Of a DNA stretch of 64,000 nt, positions 9,801 to 21,470 are shown one piece after another. The notes beneath the pieces are model-generated. The model searched no databases. It had not been told where the DNA came from and saw only the letters and a program-made list of their open reading frames with translations. Within the stretch, counting starts at the first letter, position 1. Every line of letters begins with the position of its first letter. A program made the position numbers and the translations under genes. The stretch is taken from positions 21,002 through 85,001 of the forward strand of contig JAPTJF010000270.1 in NCBI GenBank assembly GCA_029339195.1. Reading direction: 5' to 3'. This stretch comes from Micractinium sp. NFX-FRZ (taxonomy: Eukaryota > Chlorophyta > Trebouxiophyceae > Chlorellales > Chlorellaceae).

Positions 9801-12800
9801 ATGGAGGAGGGGGAGCGGCCCTGGCTGAAGCCATTTGTGCGCACCCCGGCGGCTAAAGACCCGGAGCCGGGCGCCACACGCAAGCGGCCGCTGATCTACA
9901 TGTGAGGCACTGGGGGAGCCCTGGCTGCTGCCAGGCGTCCCGGGATGTGTGCTGGTCTGGCTGGTCTATCCTATCCTAGAGGTCCGGCAGCCTGCCATGA
10001 GGAGCGGCTCCTTTATTCTATCTGCTGCATGCCCTGCTCAACCTGCCCCTTGTCCCGCCTGCCACCAATCCCCTCTTGTGTGCAGCTACGACCTGCCCCC
10101 TTTCTACAACTCAAACATGCTACAGGTGTGGTGGGAGGGATGTGCTATGTGTGCTGCGGCAGCTTGCTCAGCACTTTGTGCGGCTCAGGGGGAGGCGCCT
10201 TCTCAGCCCCAGCTTTCTCCTTATCCCCCCGCTGCCCACCCCTTGCACCCTCTGCACCACGCCCCTGCCTCTGCAGTACCGCGTGGCCAAGACAGACTGC
10301 GTGTACCGCACCTTTTCGGACACCAACTCCTCCCTGGGTAACGACAACTGGCTCTACCAGCTGGAGACGGGTGAGAAAAGGGGGCTGGCATGCTTGGGTC
10401 ATGTGAGGATTGTGAGGGGCGGCGTTGCTGTGTGGGTGCGTGCAGGTGTGCCGGGCGGTTTGTGTGGACTATCAGCGACAACCTGGCTGTTGGACATGGA
10501 GAGATGGGTGCCACATCACTGAGAGAGAGGCGGTGCTTGTTTGGGCCAACTTGCCTACCCTCCCAAGCGCGCCTGACCGATGCAGGCGTGCTGCTGCTGC
10601 CCCTCTTCCCCGCTGCTCCAACGCACCCCTTCCCAACCTCCCTGCCCGGGCTCTGTCCCCCCTCGCTTCAGCTCCCTCTCTGCCTGCTTCAGCGCGACGT
10701 TTGGCACGGCCATCGCCCCCCCTCTCCCCCTCTGCAGGTCTGCACGAGATGCTGCTGCAGAGCGAGCACCGCACGCTGGACCCGGAGGAGGCCGACTACT
10801 TCTACCTGCCGGTGGGTGCCTGGTGTGTGTGGTACTGCAGGGTGCGTGGTACTGCATGCTTGGCATGCTGGACCCGGAGGAGGCAGACTACTTCTACCTG
10901 CCGGTGGGTGGCTGGTGTGTGTGGTACTGCAGGGGCAGGGCGCGTGGCACCTCAGTGTGTCATACTGCGTGCTGGGCCCGGAGCGCTTCCATCTGCTGGC
11001 GAGCAACTCGGGTGGCAGCGCAGCGCTGCAGGTGTGCGGTGACCGCGGCATGTTGCGCTGGCCGATTGCTAGGTTGCCTGCACCCGAAAGTGGACCTTCT
11101 TGTTGTTCCCCCGCGGGTGAGACCCACCCTGCAAGTGTGTCCCCCAACGCCTGCAGGTGTATGTGACATGCATGATCTTCCCAGTGCTCGGTAAGTGGGC
11201 TGGGGGGGAGGTGGTTTGGATGAGCACCCACACACCTGAAAATGTGCCGCCTTTCCAGCATGACGTCGTGCTGCTAGCTTGCTCGGGCACTCACAGGCCT
11301 GCTCAGACGCGCCCATCCGGCCACCCCCGCATCCCTGGTTCGGACCGCTCGTTACCCTCCCCATGTATAGGCATTTGCCACCATTACAGCGGGCCCTGGC
11401 CTCACACTTGCACGAATCAACCCAGGCATCCCTCCCCCCTACACACATCCTCCTCTGCAGGTGCCAATGACTTCCCATACTTCCACGGCGGCCCCGTGGC
11501 CTGGCGCACACATGCCGGCACCAACATGTGCGCGGGTGTTGGTGGTATGTGCGCCGCGGGGGTTTGGCAGCCTGGCAGGGTGCAGGCTGAGCTGCAAGCG
11601 CGGCGCCTGCTTATCCCCGCCCCGTGCCTGGATCCAAGCACCGCCCCTCTAGTGCGCACACCATACATACTCGACATCTGATGCATCGCTACCTGACGCA
11701 CACACAACAGCACACGTGGCCTGTCCCTGTTGGTCCCTGGCGCTGCCCTGCCGCGCCCGGTCGCACGGCCCCCACATCTCCAGGCAGATGAGGGCGAAGC
11801 ATGCCGTGCCAACCAGCACTTGCCAGCGCCCCTCTGATAGGATTTAACCCTAAACCCAGCTTCCCGATGTGCAGGTTCCTGGAGGTGTACCACTGGATCC
11901 GGGCGCACTACCCCTACTGGGACCGCAACGGGGGCAGGGACCACATTGTGGTGCGTGGGGTGGGGGGAGGGCGGTCGGACAGAAGCTTCGGTGGTGCGCA
12001 GGGGTGGTGCGGGCCGGAGGCGCCGGACGGAGTGGGATGGTGCTGTGGGGGGCGGCTGGCGGGGGGCAAGGGTTCATGAATCTCTCATGAATGTGGAGCT
12101 AGGGTGCGCGTGCCAGTACGGAGCAAGCCCCCCAGGCCTGCGCTGGCTCCGCCGTCCGTCTTGCAAATACATCGCTATCGCCTGCCCCGCCCCACTCCTG
12201 CCCCACCACCCCAGTTTCGCCCGCCCGCCCATGCCTGCTGGCCAGGCGGGGCCCCATGCTGGTGCTCTGGCCACCTGCGCTCGTCTCGCCTCGTCCTCCA
12301 CGCCGTGCGACCCCACCGCCGTGTGTCTGTGCCCCCACCCGTGCCGCCCCGCAGCTGAATGTGCACGACGAGGGGAGCTGCTGGATCCCCAAGGAGCTGC
12401 GCCCCGCCATTGTGCTGAGCCACTGGGGCAGGACGGACCTGGACCACGTCAGCGGCACCGGGTGAGCTGGGGGGCAGGCCGTGGGCCCGGCTGCATTGGG
12501 GGCATTTATGGGAGGGGGCCAACAGGTCATATGGTGCATCGTTGGTTGCCCCGCAGTCCTAGTGGCACACAGGGGAAGGGCCGATCAGCGGCGCTGGGTG
12601 AGGGGGCGAGGGCGGCGGAACGGCATTTTGGGGGCGGCGGAGCACCACGGGTAGAGCTCTGCCTGGCAGGGTGGAGAGCGCTCGCTGTGATGCCTCCTGT
12701 GCGCCTCAGCGGCATGGGCGGGTGGCGGCTGCCAGGGCACCAGACGATCTGCCCCCCTGCCCACCCCCTCCACCCGTGTCCCCTCTGTTCGCTCCCCCTG

Positions 12801-15800
12801 CCCCACAAGCAAGCACACACCTCCCTTTGGCCATGTCCACCTCCCATCCTGCCCATCCCCTGGCCCCCTCCCCGCTCCACGTTACCTACAGTACGCATCC
12901 AAGGACTAACCACTGCCATCTCTCAGCACACATTCCCCACACATTCATGCATTTGCCTGACGGTCAGCGAATGACCACAGTCCATTTGATTCATTGCCAA
13001 AGCTGAGTTTCACACAAATAGGCATACGATTGCAAATGCTCTCCGCAGCAGCAAGCACCACCCCCTACCCCCGCCACATCACACCCTGTCCCCACCCCCA
13101 TGTCCACCAACCCACCGCAGCTACTGGCCAGACAACTACACCGCCGACTCCAAGCACCCGGTGTGGCAGCCCGAGGGCAACGTAGGCAAGATTGGCCGCT
13201 TCCCGTGCTACGATCCATCAAAGGTGGGGTGGCGAGGAGGGTTGGGGGTGCGGGGTGGGTGGGGAAGCGGCGGGCATTGAGGTGGGTGGGCGGCAAGGGG
13301 CGGTCATGTGCCATGCGCTTCAAACGGAAGGCCTGCTTGCTTGCCTGGCACAAGTGTGTGGGGCATGCCTGTGTATTTATACTGCAAGGCATCATGTCAG
13401 TGTGGGTGTGGGAGAATGGTGGCTAGCGTAAGTACCAGAAATGCGGCAAGGTGGGAAGGCGTGCAGGCATGTGCTGCATGCGGCGCAGGTGGGTGGGGTG
13501 GCACCGCAGCCGGCATTGCTGCCCGTCATCTTCGGGGCATCACGGCAAGTACTGCACACCCTCAGGCACAGCACGTGTCCCCCGGCCCTCCTTCACCTCG
13601 TCATTGGGGGTTTCGGGAGTATTGGGAGTCTGAAGCCTCACCTCCCTCGTTGCACCCCTCCAGCGCCCGCACGTGCATGTGTGCTGATACCGAGGTTCAC
13701 TGCGCACCCCCCCTCCCCCTCCACAGGACCTGCTCATCCCCCCCATGTTCACCCCCATGAAGTACCGGGAGTCGCCCGCCCTAGGGGCGCCCACCCGCGA
13801 GCGCCACATCCTGGGCTTCTTCAAGGGTGGGCCCAGGGCGGGGGGGTGGAGGGGGGCCAACCGTGCCGCCAGGCCTGATGTGGGATGTGGGATGCAGGCG
13901 GTGTGGGTGCCGGGATGCCCCACATGGCAGGCACATGCTGGGCGTATGCATGGGCCGAGGGTTGCTGGGTGTCGTGTGTACGAGCGGGGCTGGGGGCGCC
14001 ACCCCGCGAGGGAGGGGGGCGCCAATTCACCAGGGACGGTAGTTTGCAGGGGTGTGAAAGAGTGGGTGGGCGTGCTGGGTGGGTTGGCTTGTGGGGTTTG
14101 GGGCCAGGTAGGGGCCAGGGCTGGTGCATTAAGGGAGGCATGGTGGAGGTTTGGCTGCCTGCAAGTTGGGGAGCGGACGGGGGGAGGGGGGCTCAGCCGG
14201 CCTTGAACGGGTGGGCAGCCAGAGTGTGGCGGATGTTGGTCAAGGGAGCTGCTGAATGAGCTCCTGCATGCCTGCCCGCCTCCCCACCTTCCTGTGCAAC
14301 CCACCGCGCACGTCTCCTGCCCGCTCCGCTGCTCCCTCCCCGCCGGCAGGCCGCCTGCAGCACAACAACCCGGCATACAGCCGCGGCATCCGCCAGTTCC
14401 TGGCCAACCACAGCCGTGAGTGGGAGGGGTGACGACACGGGTGGGAGCCGTTGGGGCTGCTGCAGGAAGGATGTTGCTGTGGCGCGGACACACGGCAATG
14501 TGGGTGGATGGGTGGGGCAGAGTATGTGCAGGCTGGGCATGTGGCTGCACTGGGTGGCAATCCCTGTCTCCACCTCACCCAGTGCTGCGCGCGCCTGCCA
14601 GGCTGCGCTGCCCCTATGCGCCCGCACAACCCTGGCCTGCGCTGCTCACCGCCTCCCGCAGCCTCCCTCCGCCCTCCTTCTCCTTCATGTCCACGCGCCT
14701 CAAACCCGCTTCCCCCTCCACCTCCCCTCCACCTGCACCGCAGAGGAGCACGACTGGTGGGGCAAGCACAAGATCTACCTGGGAGACGGCTTCCCGTCGG
14801 GTGCGTGCCGCAGAGGGAGCCCTGGGTGGGAGGTGGCGGAGCCGATTCGGCACGCTGCCGCTGCCTGCCTGCTCCCGCTACGCCTTATCTGTCTGCTCCC
14901 GCTACGCCTTAGCTTCTCTGCTGGCAGCCCGCCCTCCCTGCGGCTCTCCAGGGGCGGGTAGGCGGGCCATGACCACATCTCCGCAGCACCGCCCTCACCC
15001 TGCCTGCACGTGAGCATTCCCACTGCTCTCAGCCACCCCACCTCTTCACCCCAACCCCCGGCCCACCCACACATGCATTGCTCAAGGCAGCATGATGGAC
15101 GCTCTCTTGTCCACGGCAACATGTGCCCTGCAGGCGAGACCCCCAACTACTCCCAGCTGCTCACCTCGTCCATCTTCAGCTTTGCAATCATGGGGGACGG
15201 CTGGTCGTCACGCTTTGAGGATGGGCTCATGCACGGGTGAGGACGGCAGGGGCAGCACGGCATGTAGAGGGGTCTGGGAAGGCCTGGGCTGGCTCGAGGA
15301 AATTGAGGACGGACTGATGCACGGGTGAGGGCCGGCGGTTGTTCCCACTTAAGCCCAAGTGAGGCACGTCTGGCGAACTCAGGTAGCCGGCCAGAAGGGC
15401 AGCAGCACGTGGCCGGTCCCCACGCCAAGCAGAAGGCATCGCCCCACCTGCCCTCCCCACCTGCCCCAATGGACCAGTCATCTCACCTCCGTGTTTCTGC
15501 AAGTGTGTACCGTTGACCAGTCGTCCCTGAACGCCCCGCCTCCCCTCATACTTGATGGTCCCTCTTAGGCCCCCCTTTGTGTCCTTGCAGCTGCATGTTT
15601 GCCATCAATCAGGGCCTGCGGACCTCACCTGTGCCTGATTTCCATCCCACCACCTACGCGGACCTGCCCATTTCCCCCGCAGCTGCATCCCCGTGATCAT
15701 CCAAGACGGCGTGGAGCTGGCCTGGTCCTCCATCCTGGAGATTGAGAGCTACTCGATCCGGGTGGAGCAGAAGGACTTGACGCGCATCCCCGAGATCCTC

Positions 15801-17166
15801 AAGGCGGTGCCCCCCGAGAGGATCAAAGAGATGCAGGCCAACATCAAGAAAGTGTGGCGCAGGTGAGCGCGGGGCCGGGGAGGGGGCGGCTTGAGTTCAT
15901 GCATGAAAGAGGTGTCAAAGAGATGCACGCCGACAGGGTCGGGGAGGTGCATGGCAACAGCACGGGGATGTGGCGTAGTAAGGGGGGAGGGGAGGGGGCA
16001 GGGGCGCAAGGTGGGGACAAGGAGCTGGGGCAGGCGGGTTGGGGCAAGGGAGGACATGGGGGACGGATGGTGACATGCAGGCTTGGCACATGGGGCACGA
16101 GGCGTGCGTCTGCTGGCTGTGGCATGGAGGAAGCACCTCTGGAAGCCGTCCCTTCCTTTGCCCAGGCGGCGCACCCACTTGCACATCCTGCCTCTCGCCC
16201 CTGCTGCCCTGCCCTTTAACTGTGACACCTCCCCTTGCCCCACAGGCTCATCGGCACGCGCATGCTCTCCTTGCGCGCCCTGGCGCCGTGCCCCACTGTG
16301 TACTGTGCTTCACGTCAGTGTCACCTCTCTTCCCCACTGCCCGCAGGTACATCTGGACCACCACCCCGGTGTACCACCAGCAGGCGCAGGAGCTGCTGAC
16401 GCGGCTGGACAACGAGGGAGGCGGCGGCGGCGGCGGCAGGAAGCTGGCTGAGGAGCCGGCGGCAGGCAAGGCGGAGGCGGGCAAACAGGGCGGAGAGGGC
16501 AAGAAGGAGAAGGAGGAGGGCGGCGGCGAGACGGAGAAGAAGAAGAAGAAGAAGAAAGAGGAGGCCAAGCCGTCGCCAAAGCCGCAGCCGGCGCTGGATG
16601 GGCCGTACGACCCGGCGGAAGACGACGCCTTCTCCACGCTCATGCAGGTGGGGTTGGCAGGGAGCTGCACCGCGTGGGCGCCCAGCACGTAGTGTGTGTC
16701 GGGGGGCTTGGCTGCCACATGATCTCAGCTGCAGCTGGGGGTGAACTCAGCGATGGTTGGTATGTTTCGGTCGGGGAGTGTGCGAGTTGATACATGCACA
16801 TTACGTAGCGCGGTGCCGGCGCCATGTGTAAGGGTCAGTGGACAGGGAGGGGCGGGGCAGAGGACAGTGCACTTCCCCCGTGCGTGAAGAGTGGGGCCAT
16901 GATTGGCAGGTGTTCTGGTGCGCATTGGGCTTGGCGGTATGTTGGCGGGCTGGACACCTGCTGTCCCGGGAAGGCAGCCCCCCCAGCCCCCCCCCAACCT
17001 GTTGCCATGCCCTCCTCAGATCGAGCATGCCTGCCCTTCACGCGTTCATCACCTCCATCCCGCGCCCTGGCCACCCTGCCCCCACCCTTTGCAGTGGCTC
17101 TATTCGCGGGTGGACGATGTTGGTGCACACGCGCCCAAGGCGGGCCGCAAGGAAAGCACGGAATGA
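6826..17166 (+). CDS. EGF-like/exostosin-domain glycosyltransferase (GT47 family)
   Basis: About 23 exons; well-placed ones include 6826-6984, 7078-7458, 8062-8183, 8444-8518, 9386-9481, 9799-9901, 10277-10370, 10738-10812, 12355-12462, 14742-14800, 15134-15236, 15683-15863, 16347-16648 and 17095-17166. The start ATG gives a short basic tail and a signal anchor (LGTLLVAALLLAGLLLY), as in a Golgi type II protein. The stem has two EGF-like modules (CNAMRGWCRCPAGWTGDDC at about 7390-7442; GECNSGWCKCHEGWFGQDC at about 9390-9447) plus other Cys-rich segments. The exostosin domain follows: RTLDPEEADYFYLP, VYVTCM, YHWIRAHYPYWDR, VLSHWGRTDLDH, then IMGDGWSSR and HGCIPVIIQDGVELAW, the donor-binding end of GT47 enzymes. 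After that comes a Gly/Glu/Lys low-complexity linker at about 16410-16570. GT47 enzymes use nucleotide sugars; the acceptor and sugar here cannot be predicted. Two or three splice junctions carry partial duplicates. Confidence 0.9.
9579..9658. repeat. Two perfect 36-bp copies, 44-bp period, in an intron
   Basis: The blocks 9579-9614 and 9623-9658 are identical (GCGACGGCTGTGTGTTTTGT and onward). They lie in the GT47 intron between the exons ending at 9481 and starting at 9799. Perfect identity implies a recent tandem duplication. Confidence 0.9.
10775..10934 (+). repeat. Tandem copy of an exon end plus donor site (92-bp offset)
   Basis: The block 10775-10842 covers the end of the DPEEADYFYLP exon, its GTGGGT donor and the start of the intron. 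It is repeated at 10867-10934 with about two mismatches. The second copy sits in the intron and keeps both the coding frame (MLDPEEADYFYLP) and a donor. The TACTGCAG that ends the first copy could serve as an acceptor, but the phase would be wrong. Confidence 0.9.
11836..11857 (+). repeat. Short telomere-type repeat next to an acceptor site
   Basis: GATAGGATTTAACCCTAAAC and the following CC contain one and a half CCCTAAA units, 17 bp upstream of the acceptor AG at 11873-11874 in the GT47 gene. No flanking duplication is seen here, unlike at 26167, 29132 and 62045. Confidence 0.6.
15217..15330 (+). repeat. Tandem copy of an exon end plus donor site (88-bp offset)
   Basis: Bases 15217-15242 (end of the RFEDGLMHG exon with GGTGAGG donor) recur at 15305-15330 with three mismatches. 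The downstream copy lies in the intron and still reads EDGLMHG followed by GTGAGG, so it could act as an alternative donor. Confidence 0.85.
15587..15720 (+). repeat. Possible copy of an acceptor plus exon start (92-bp offset)
   Basis: The junction GCAG/CTGCAT at 15683 (exon CIPVIIQDG) has a second GCAGCTGCAT at 15587-15596 followed by weakly similar sequence (CATCAATCAGGGC against CATCCAAGACGGC). The match beyond the first ten bases is loose, so this is less sure than the other cases. Confidence 0.45.
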
Positions 17167-17307
17167 GTGCGCCCTCCCGCTCCCCGAGCTGACCCTGAGG
17201 CCTGCCTGGGGCCTGCTTGACCGGCTGGCAGAACCAGACAGGGAATCCGTCGTATATAAGCACTGCAAACCTTCCAAATTCACCCCTTGAAAACTAGGCT
17301 GTTCTGG

Positions 17308-17312
17308 TGTAA
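17308..17312 (+). terminator. Possible poly(A) signal TGTAA for the GT47 gene
   Basis: TGTAA about 140 bp after the GT47 stop codon, in the 384-bp convergent spacer (17167-17550) shared with the PQBP1-like gene. Nothing else is recognised in that spacer. Confidence 0.45.
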
Positions 17313-17550
17313 CAGTCTGCTGCAATCACAAGGCCAGGCGGGGACGGCTGAGGGCGGAGTGAGCATGCACGGCGCTTCTGCCAGTGGCACACGATGTCTG
17401 GGGGTCAGGAGCGTACTGTAGGCGTGTGTGTTGCATCATCAACAGAGTGGGCAGGAAGTGAGAAGGGCAACGCTGCCAGGCAAGCAGCTGCACAGCAGCC
17501 GCCTGCGTGCCGAATTGCTCTGGCGTGCTGACACCAGGTCGTGCGGGCTG

Positions 17551-20500
17551 CTACTGGCCCAGAGCCTTCTGGTTGGAGCGCAGCACGGCGCCGGGGGAGG
17601 GGTACGGCCGTGACTGCATGGCGGGTGGCAGGGGGCGGGAGGGTGTCAGGGTCGCATCTGACAAAGCACACACAAGCGGACAGCTTGACGCGTCTATGCA
17701 CAACATGCGCAACATGCATGACACGGGCAACGCAGTGCCACCCGCACACCCCCCACCCAGGCAGCCACACACCTGGAAGAGCGGGCCGCCGGCGGTGGTG
17801 TCTGCCGCCCGCGGCTGTGCCCCCTCCAGCCCGGTGCTCCACTTGCCGCGCGGTGCATCCGAGTAGGCTGACTGTGGGAGGGAGGCGGGGAGGTGGTAAG
17901 GTGTGAGCAGCATGAGGAGGCAGCCGCTGCATATGAAGACAGATACAAAGGCACATCTTGCCCCTGCTGACAGCAAACACGTGGATGGGATGAGAGGTGG
18001 GGTGCCTACGTTGGAACAGGTTTCATGAAACCATTGCACTGGACACCCCTTGTTTGCATCGGCTCTCCTGGCTTCAGTGAAGACAGGGTCACAATTTTCA
18101 TAACACATCAAAACGTTTGGAGTAGTGTTGCCACTCACCGGGTCCATTGGGTCGATGGCCTCCCCCTTGGGCTGGAAGCGGCCCCGCTTGGCAGCGCCCC
18201 CGCCGCCGCCGCCGCTGGCACCGCCCAGCGGCGGACGCCCGCTGCCACCCGCAGCAGCAGCGGCGCGCACGGGCGGGTGGACCTCGTGCGTAGTTGGCAT
18301 CCTCTCGCCTGCATGGGGGGACAAGGGAGACAAGAGGGCAGGGTGAGCACACTGTGCTGTCAGTTGCAGGGTGTGCCAGCGGGAGGAGCGGCGTGGGAGG
18401 TGAGGGTTCAGGAGGCAGGGGGCTGGGTGGGGCGCACACAGGCAGGCGGGGAGGGCAAAAAGGGCAGGCACATAGGCCAAGCAGGCATGGCAGGGTGGGC
18501 AGGCAGGAGAGCAGGCAGGTGGTCAGTACAGGCCATGTGCAGCCTGCCCGCCCCCATCACCTCTCTGCTCAGCATGTTGCGCCCCAGCAGCATGCCCAGC
18601 AGGTGGCTGCCTGCCTCTCTGTCTCCCCCTTCCTTCCTCCTCTCTCTCCCTCCCTCCCTGCCCTGCTGCTGCACCGAGAGCCCCACAGCTAGCGAAGCGC
18701 ACCCAGCAAGCGGTTGGTGTCTGGTCGGTCGAGGTAATAGCCCAGACCCGAGGGGCCTGTCCTGAACACGTAGCCGGGCCGCGCGCCGCCAAACTGACGA
18801 GTGGGTGGGCCAAGGGGGCAAGGGTGTGGGGGTTGTGGGGGCGGGTCAGGGACGGAGCAGCACGAGGTGTGGGTTTGTGTGGGTGGAGGGAGGGTGGAAG
18901 CAGGGGCACAGCGCCCACCTGAGCTGGGCATGCGGCGGACGCTTCCGACAAGGCAGAGGGGACGCTCTGGCGACTTGAACACAGCCTTGAAACAGCGGTG
19001 CATTGCAAACGGACGATTGCGGGTGCCAGCACCTGAGCCACCCTGCTGGCCCCCACACCCACCTGCACGGCTGGCAGATACAGGTCTGCCTGCGCCTGCC
19101 CTGCCCCGCCCTGCACCGCGGCCGCCGTGCCGCCCGCCGACTGCCACGGCGGCGGCGCAGCAGCGGCAGGCGCAGCAGCGGCGTAGGGAGCTGCCGCAGC
19201 TGCCGTGGGTCGCTCCCATTGCGTCTGGCCTGCACCAGCCGAGGGGCAGAAGGCAGAAGAGCAGCAGGAGTGGTTGGTGGAGCAGGCAGCGGGCCACGCT
19301 CTGCACAGCACGTGCCCAGGCGGCTGCCTTTACTGACAGCCTGGAAATCCAGCCCCTGCCCCCATCTACAAACACCCTCTGCTTCTAGTCTCACCACGCT
19401 CACCCCTGCCCCTGCATGCCACACAGCTGCGCTGCACTCGGCCACTGTGGCCCCGCCACCCCGCCTTACTTAAGATGTGCCCCGACCCTCTGCCTGCCCT
19501 ACACCCGCCCCCTGCACCTCCCCCCACCTGAGGCAGCGTTGTAGTAATACGTGGCACCGCTGGCCGGGTCCTTGCCTTCACTCCACCCCGCAGGCAGCTG
19601 CAGGAGGCGAGGGCAAGAGCCAGGCCAGGTGAGCGGGCATGGGGGCGGGAGGGCCTGCCCCAGCGCTGCCATCGCTGCTCCAAACCCACGCTGCCAATCA
19701 TATAACCGTAAGCCACTGGCACAGACGTCCTGAACCCAGCAACCAAACCAACCAAAGAACACGGCCGCCGGGTGTGCAGGCAGGTCGTGTGTGTGGTGTG
19801 CATGTGCACACTGCCACGGGCGGGTGCGGGCGGCCCGGGCGCTGCGCTCACCGCTGACTTGGGCCGCGTCCAGCTGCGCTCTCCGCTGGCTGGGTTGTAG
19901 TAGTATGTCTGGTTGTATGTGGGGTCCCTGGCCTGGTACCAGCCCGGCGGCATGGGGCCTGCACAGCATTTGTTGGGTCGGGAGGTAGACACCTGAGCAA
20001 CAGCGACGCCGGCGGCTCGTTTCCCGGATGCAAAGAGCAGGCCAAGGAGCAGGCACAGGGGAGGGAGGGTCCTGCAGAGGTGAGCCGCAAGCAAACAAAC
20101 ACCAGCTGCCCAGCTCACCCTCGCTGCTGCTGCTGCTGCTGCCATTGGCTGCCGCGGCGGCGCCGCCGTCCTCTTTGGGCAGGATGCCGCGTGCCGCCAG
20201 CCGTGCCCGCAGCGCCGGAGGCAGCTCCTTCTTGCCGCCCGCAGCTGCTGCTGGCACAGCCACTGGCGCTGCTGCAGCTGTTGGCGCAGCAGCCACGGCA
20301 GGTGCGGGTGCTGGCGCTGCTGCTGCAGCGGGCGGCCCCGGCGGCTGCGCGTACCCCTGCTGAGCCTGCCTCTGCTGCACCGCCGCCAGCACCGCCGACG
20401 GCGGCTGGTAGTTGGCCCAGTCGCCCGCCCCCCGCTCCTTCGCGGCGCCATGAACCTCCCCTGGCGGGACGCCGCCTGCCGCAGCAGCGCCCGCCTCCCC

Positions 20501-21125
20501 GCCGGCCTGCCTGCTGCTGCGGAAGTCGCTTTCCAGAGCCAGCAGCCGCTCCTTGGCAGACTGAGCATCTCCGGGGGCGGCCAGCACAGCGTCAGGACCC
20601 GCCGCTGCAGACTCCTCGTGCGGGCGCTTGGAACCGCTGCACCGGGACAGGTGTGGCGACAGCAGGAAGGGGGATGGCACGCCTTGTGCAGAAGAGGGCA
20701 AGAAGGGCAGCGCTGGCGGGCAAGCAAGAGCTTGAGGCAGCGGAGACCCACGCGATATTTACTGATCAAACGTAAGGCAACACAGCACCGTGGCAAATGA
20801 ACACCGCACCTGAGCACATCCTTGGCCTCACGCTCCGCCTCAGCCAGCACCGCCTGCTGCACCGCAGCTTCGTCGGCTGCGGCGGGGCCGCTGGCGGCAG
20901 GCAGCACCGGCGGCAGCGCGCCCGGCGGCGGCGCGCCTGGCGCAGAGGGGCGCGGAACTGCAATGGCAGCAGCAAGGGGTGAGCCCACAAGAGTGTCAGG
21001 GATGGTTGAATGCTACTGGGCTGCCTGCAGGCGCGGGACAAGGCAGGGGAGCGGTGCGGACCTGCGGCGACCGCCCCGCCCATCATCCACGCAGGGAGCA
21101 CAGCCCCACGTCCTCGCCCGGCCAT
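17551..21125 (-). CDS. PQBP1-like WW-domain splicing factor
   Basis: Minus-strand gene of about eight exons. The end is diagnostic: KGEAIDPMDP joined to SAYSDAPRGKWSTGLEGAQP, then ADTTAGGPLFQ, then SRPYPSPGAVLRSNQK and the stop at 17551. This is the conserved C-terminal signature of polyglutamine-binding protein 1, which contacts the spliceosomal protein TXNL4A/DIM1. Before it come two WW modules: MPPGWYQARDP...YYYNP...WTRP at about 19955-19850, and LPAGWSEGKDP...YYYN, whose last strand TQWERP is on a separate exon near 19230. A segment reading ARPGYVFRTGPSGLGYYLDRP follows. The N-terminal third is Ala/Pro/Gln-rich, including a KKELPPALRARLAARGIL motif also seen in plant PQBP1-like proteins. 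The start is uncertain: ATG at 21125 opens a short exon whose donor (GTCCGC) is unusual. The role in mRNA splicing is inferred from the family. Confidence 0.85.
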
Positions 21126-21470
21126 TGCGGCGCGCCCGGAGCTCGTAAGGGGCGCTTATGTTGCACGGTGCGCAATGCAGCGCCTTCCTGCGTCTGCTTC
21201 GAAAGGCGCACTGTCTGCTGGTGATGGCACCGTGATCAGGAAGTTTTTCCGCCTGCAAACCTGCTGCACGTGCTGCGTCCCAGCTGGAGGCGCAAAAACA
21301 AGAGCCCAGCTAGCACGAGCACCCAATTGCCCCGCATGCATGTTACTACTTGATTAGCACCCATAATACACGAAAGATACCCCTGAACAGACCGTAGCTG
21401 GCTTGCAGCGCCTCCATCTCTGTCTCTCCCCCCTTTGCGCGGCAGCCCCTACTTGTCGGTATCAACATCA
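21126..21470. promoter_or_regulatory. Shared divergent promoter region
   Basis: The 345 bp between the start codons of the PQBP1-like gene (minus) and the DUF1764 gene (plus) must hold both 5' UTRs and promoters. GC falls between about 21300 and 21420. No TATA box or named element is clear. Confidence 0.5.
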
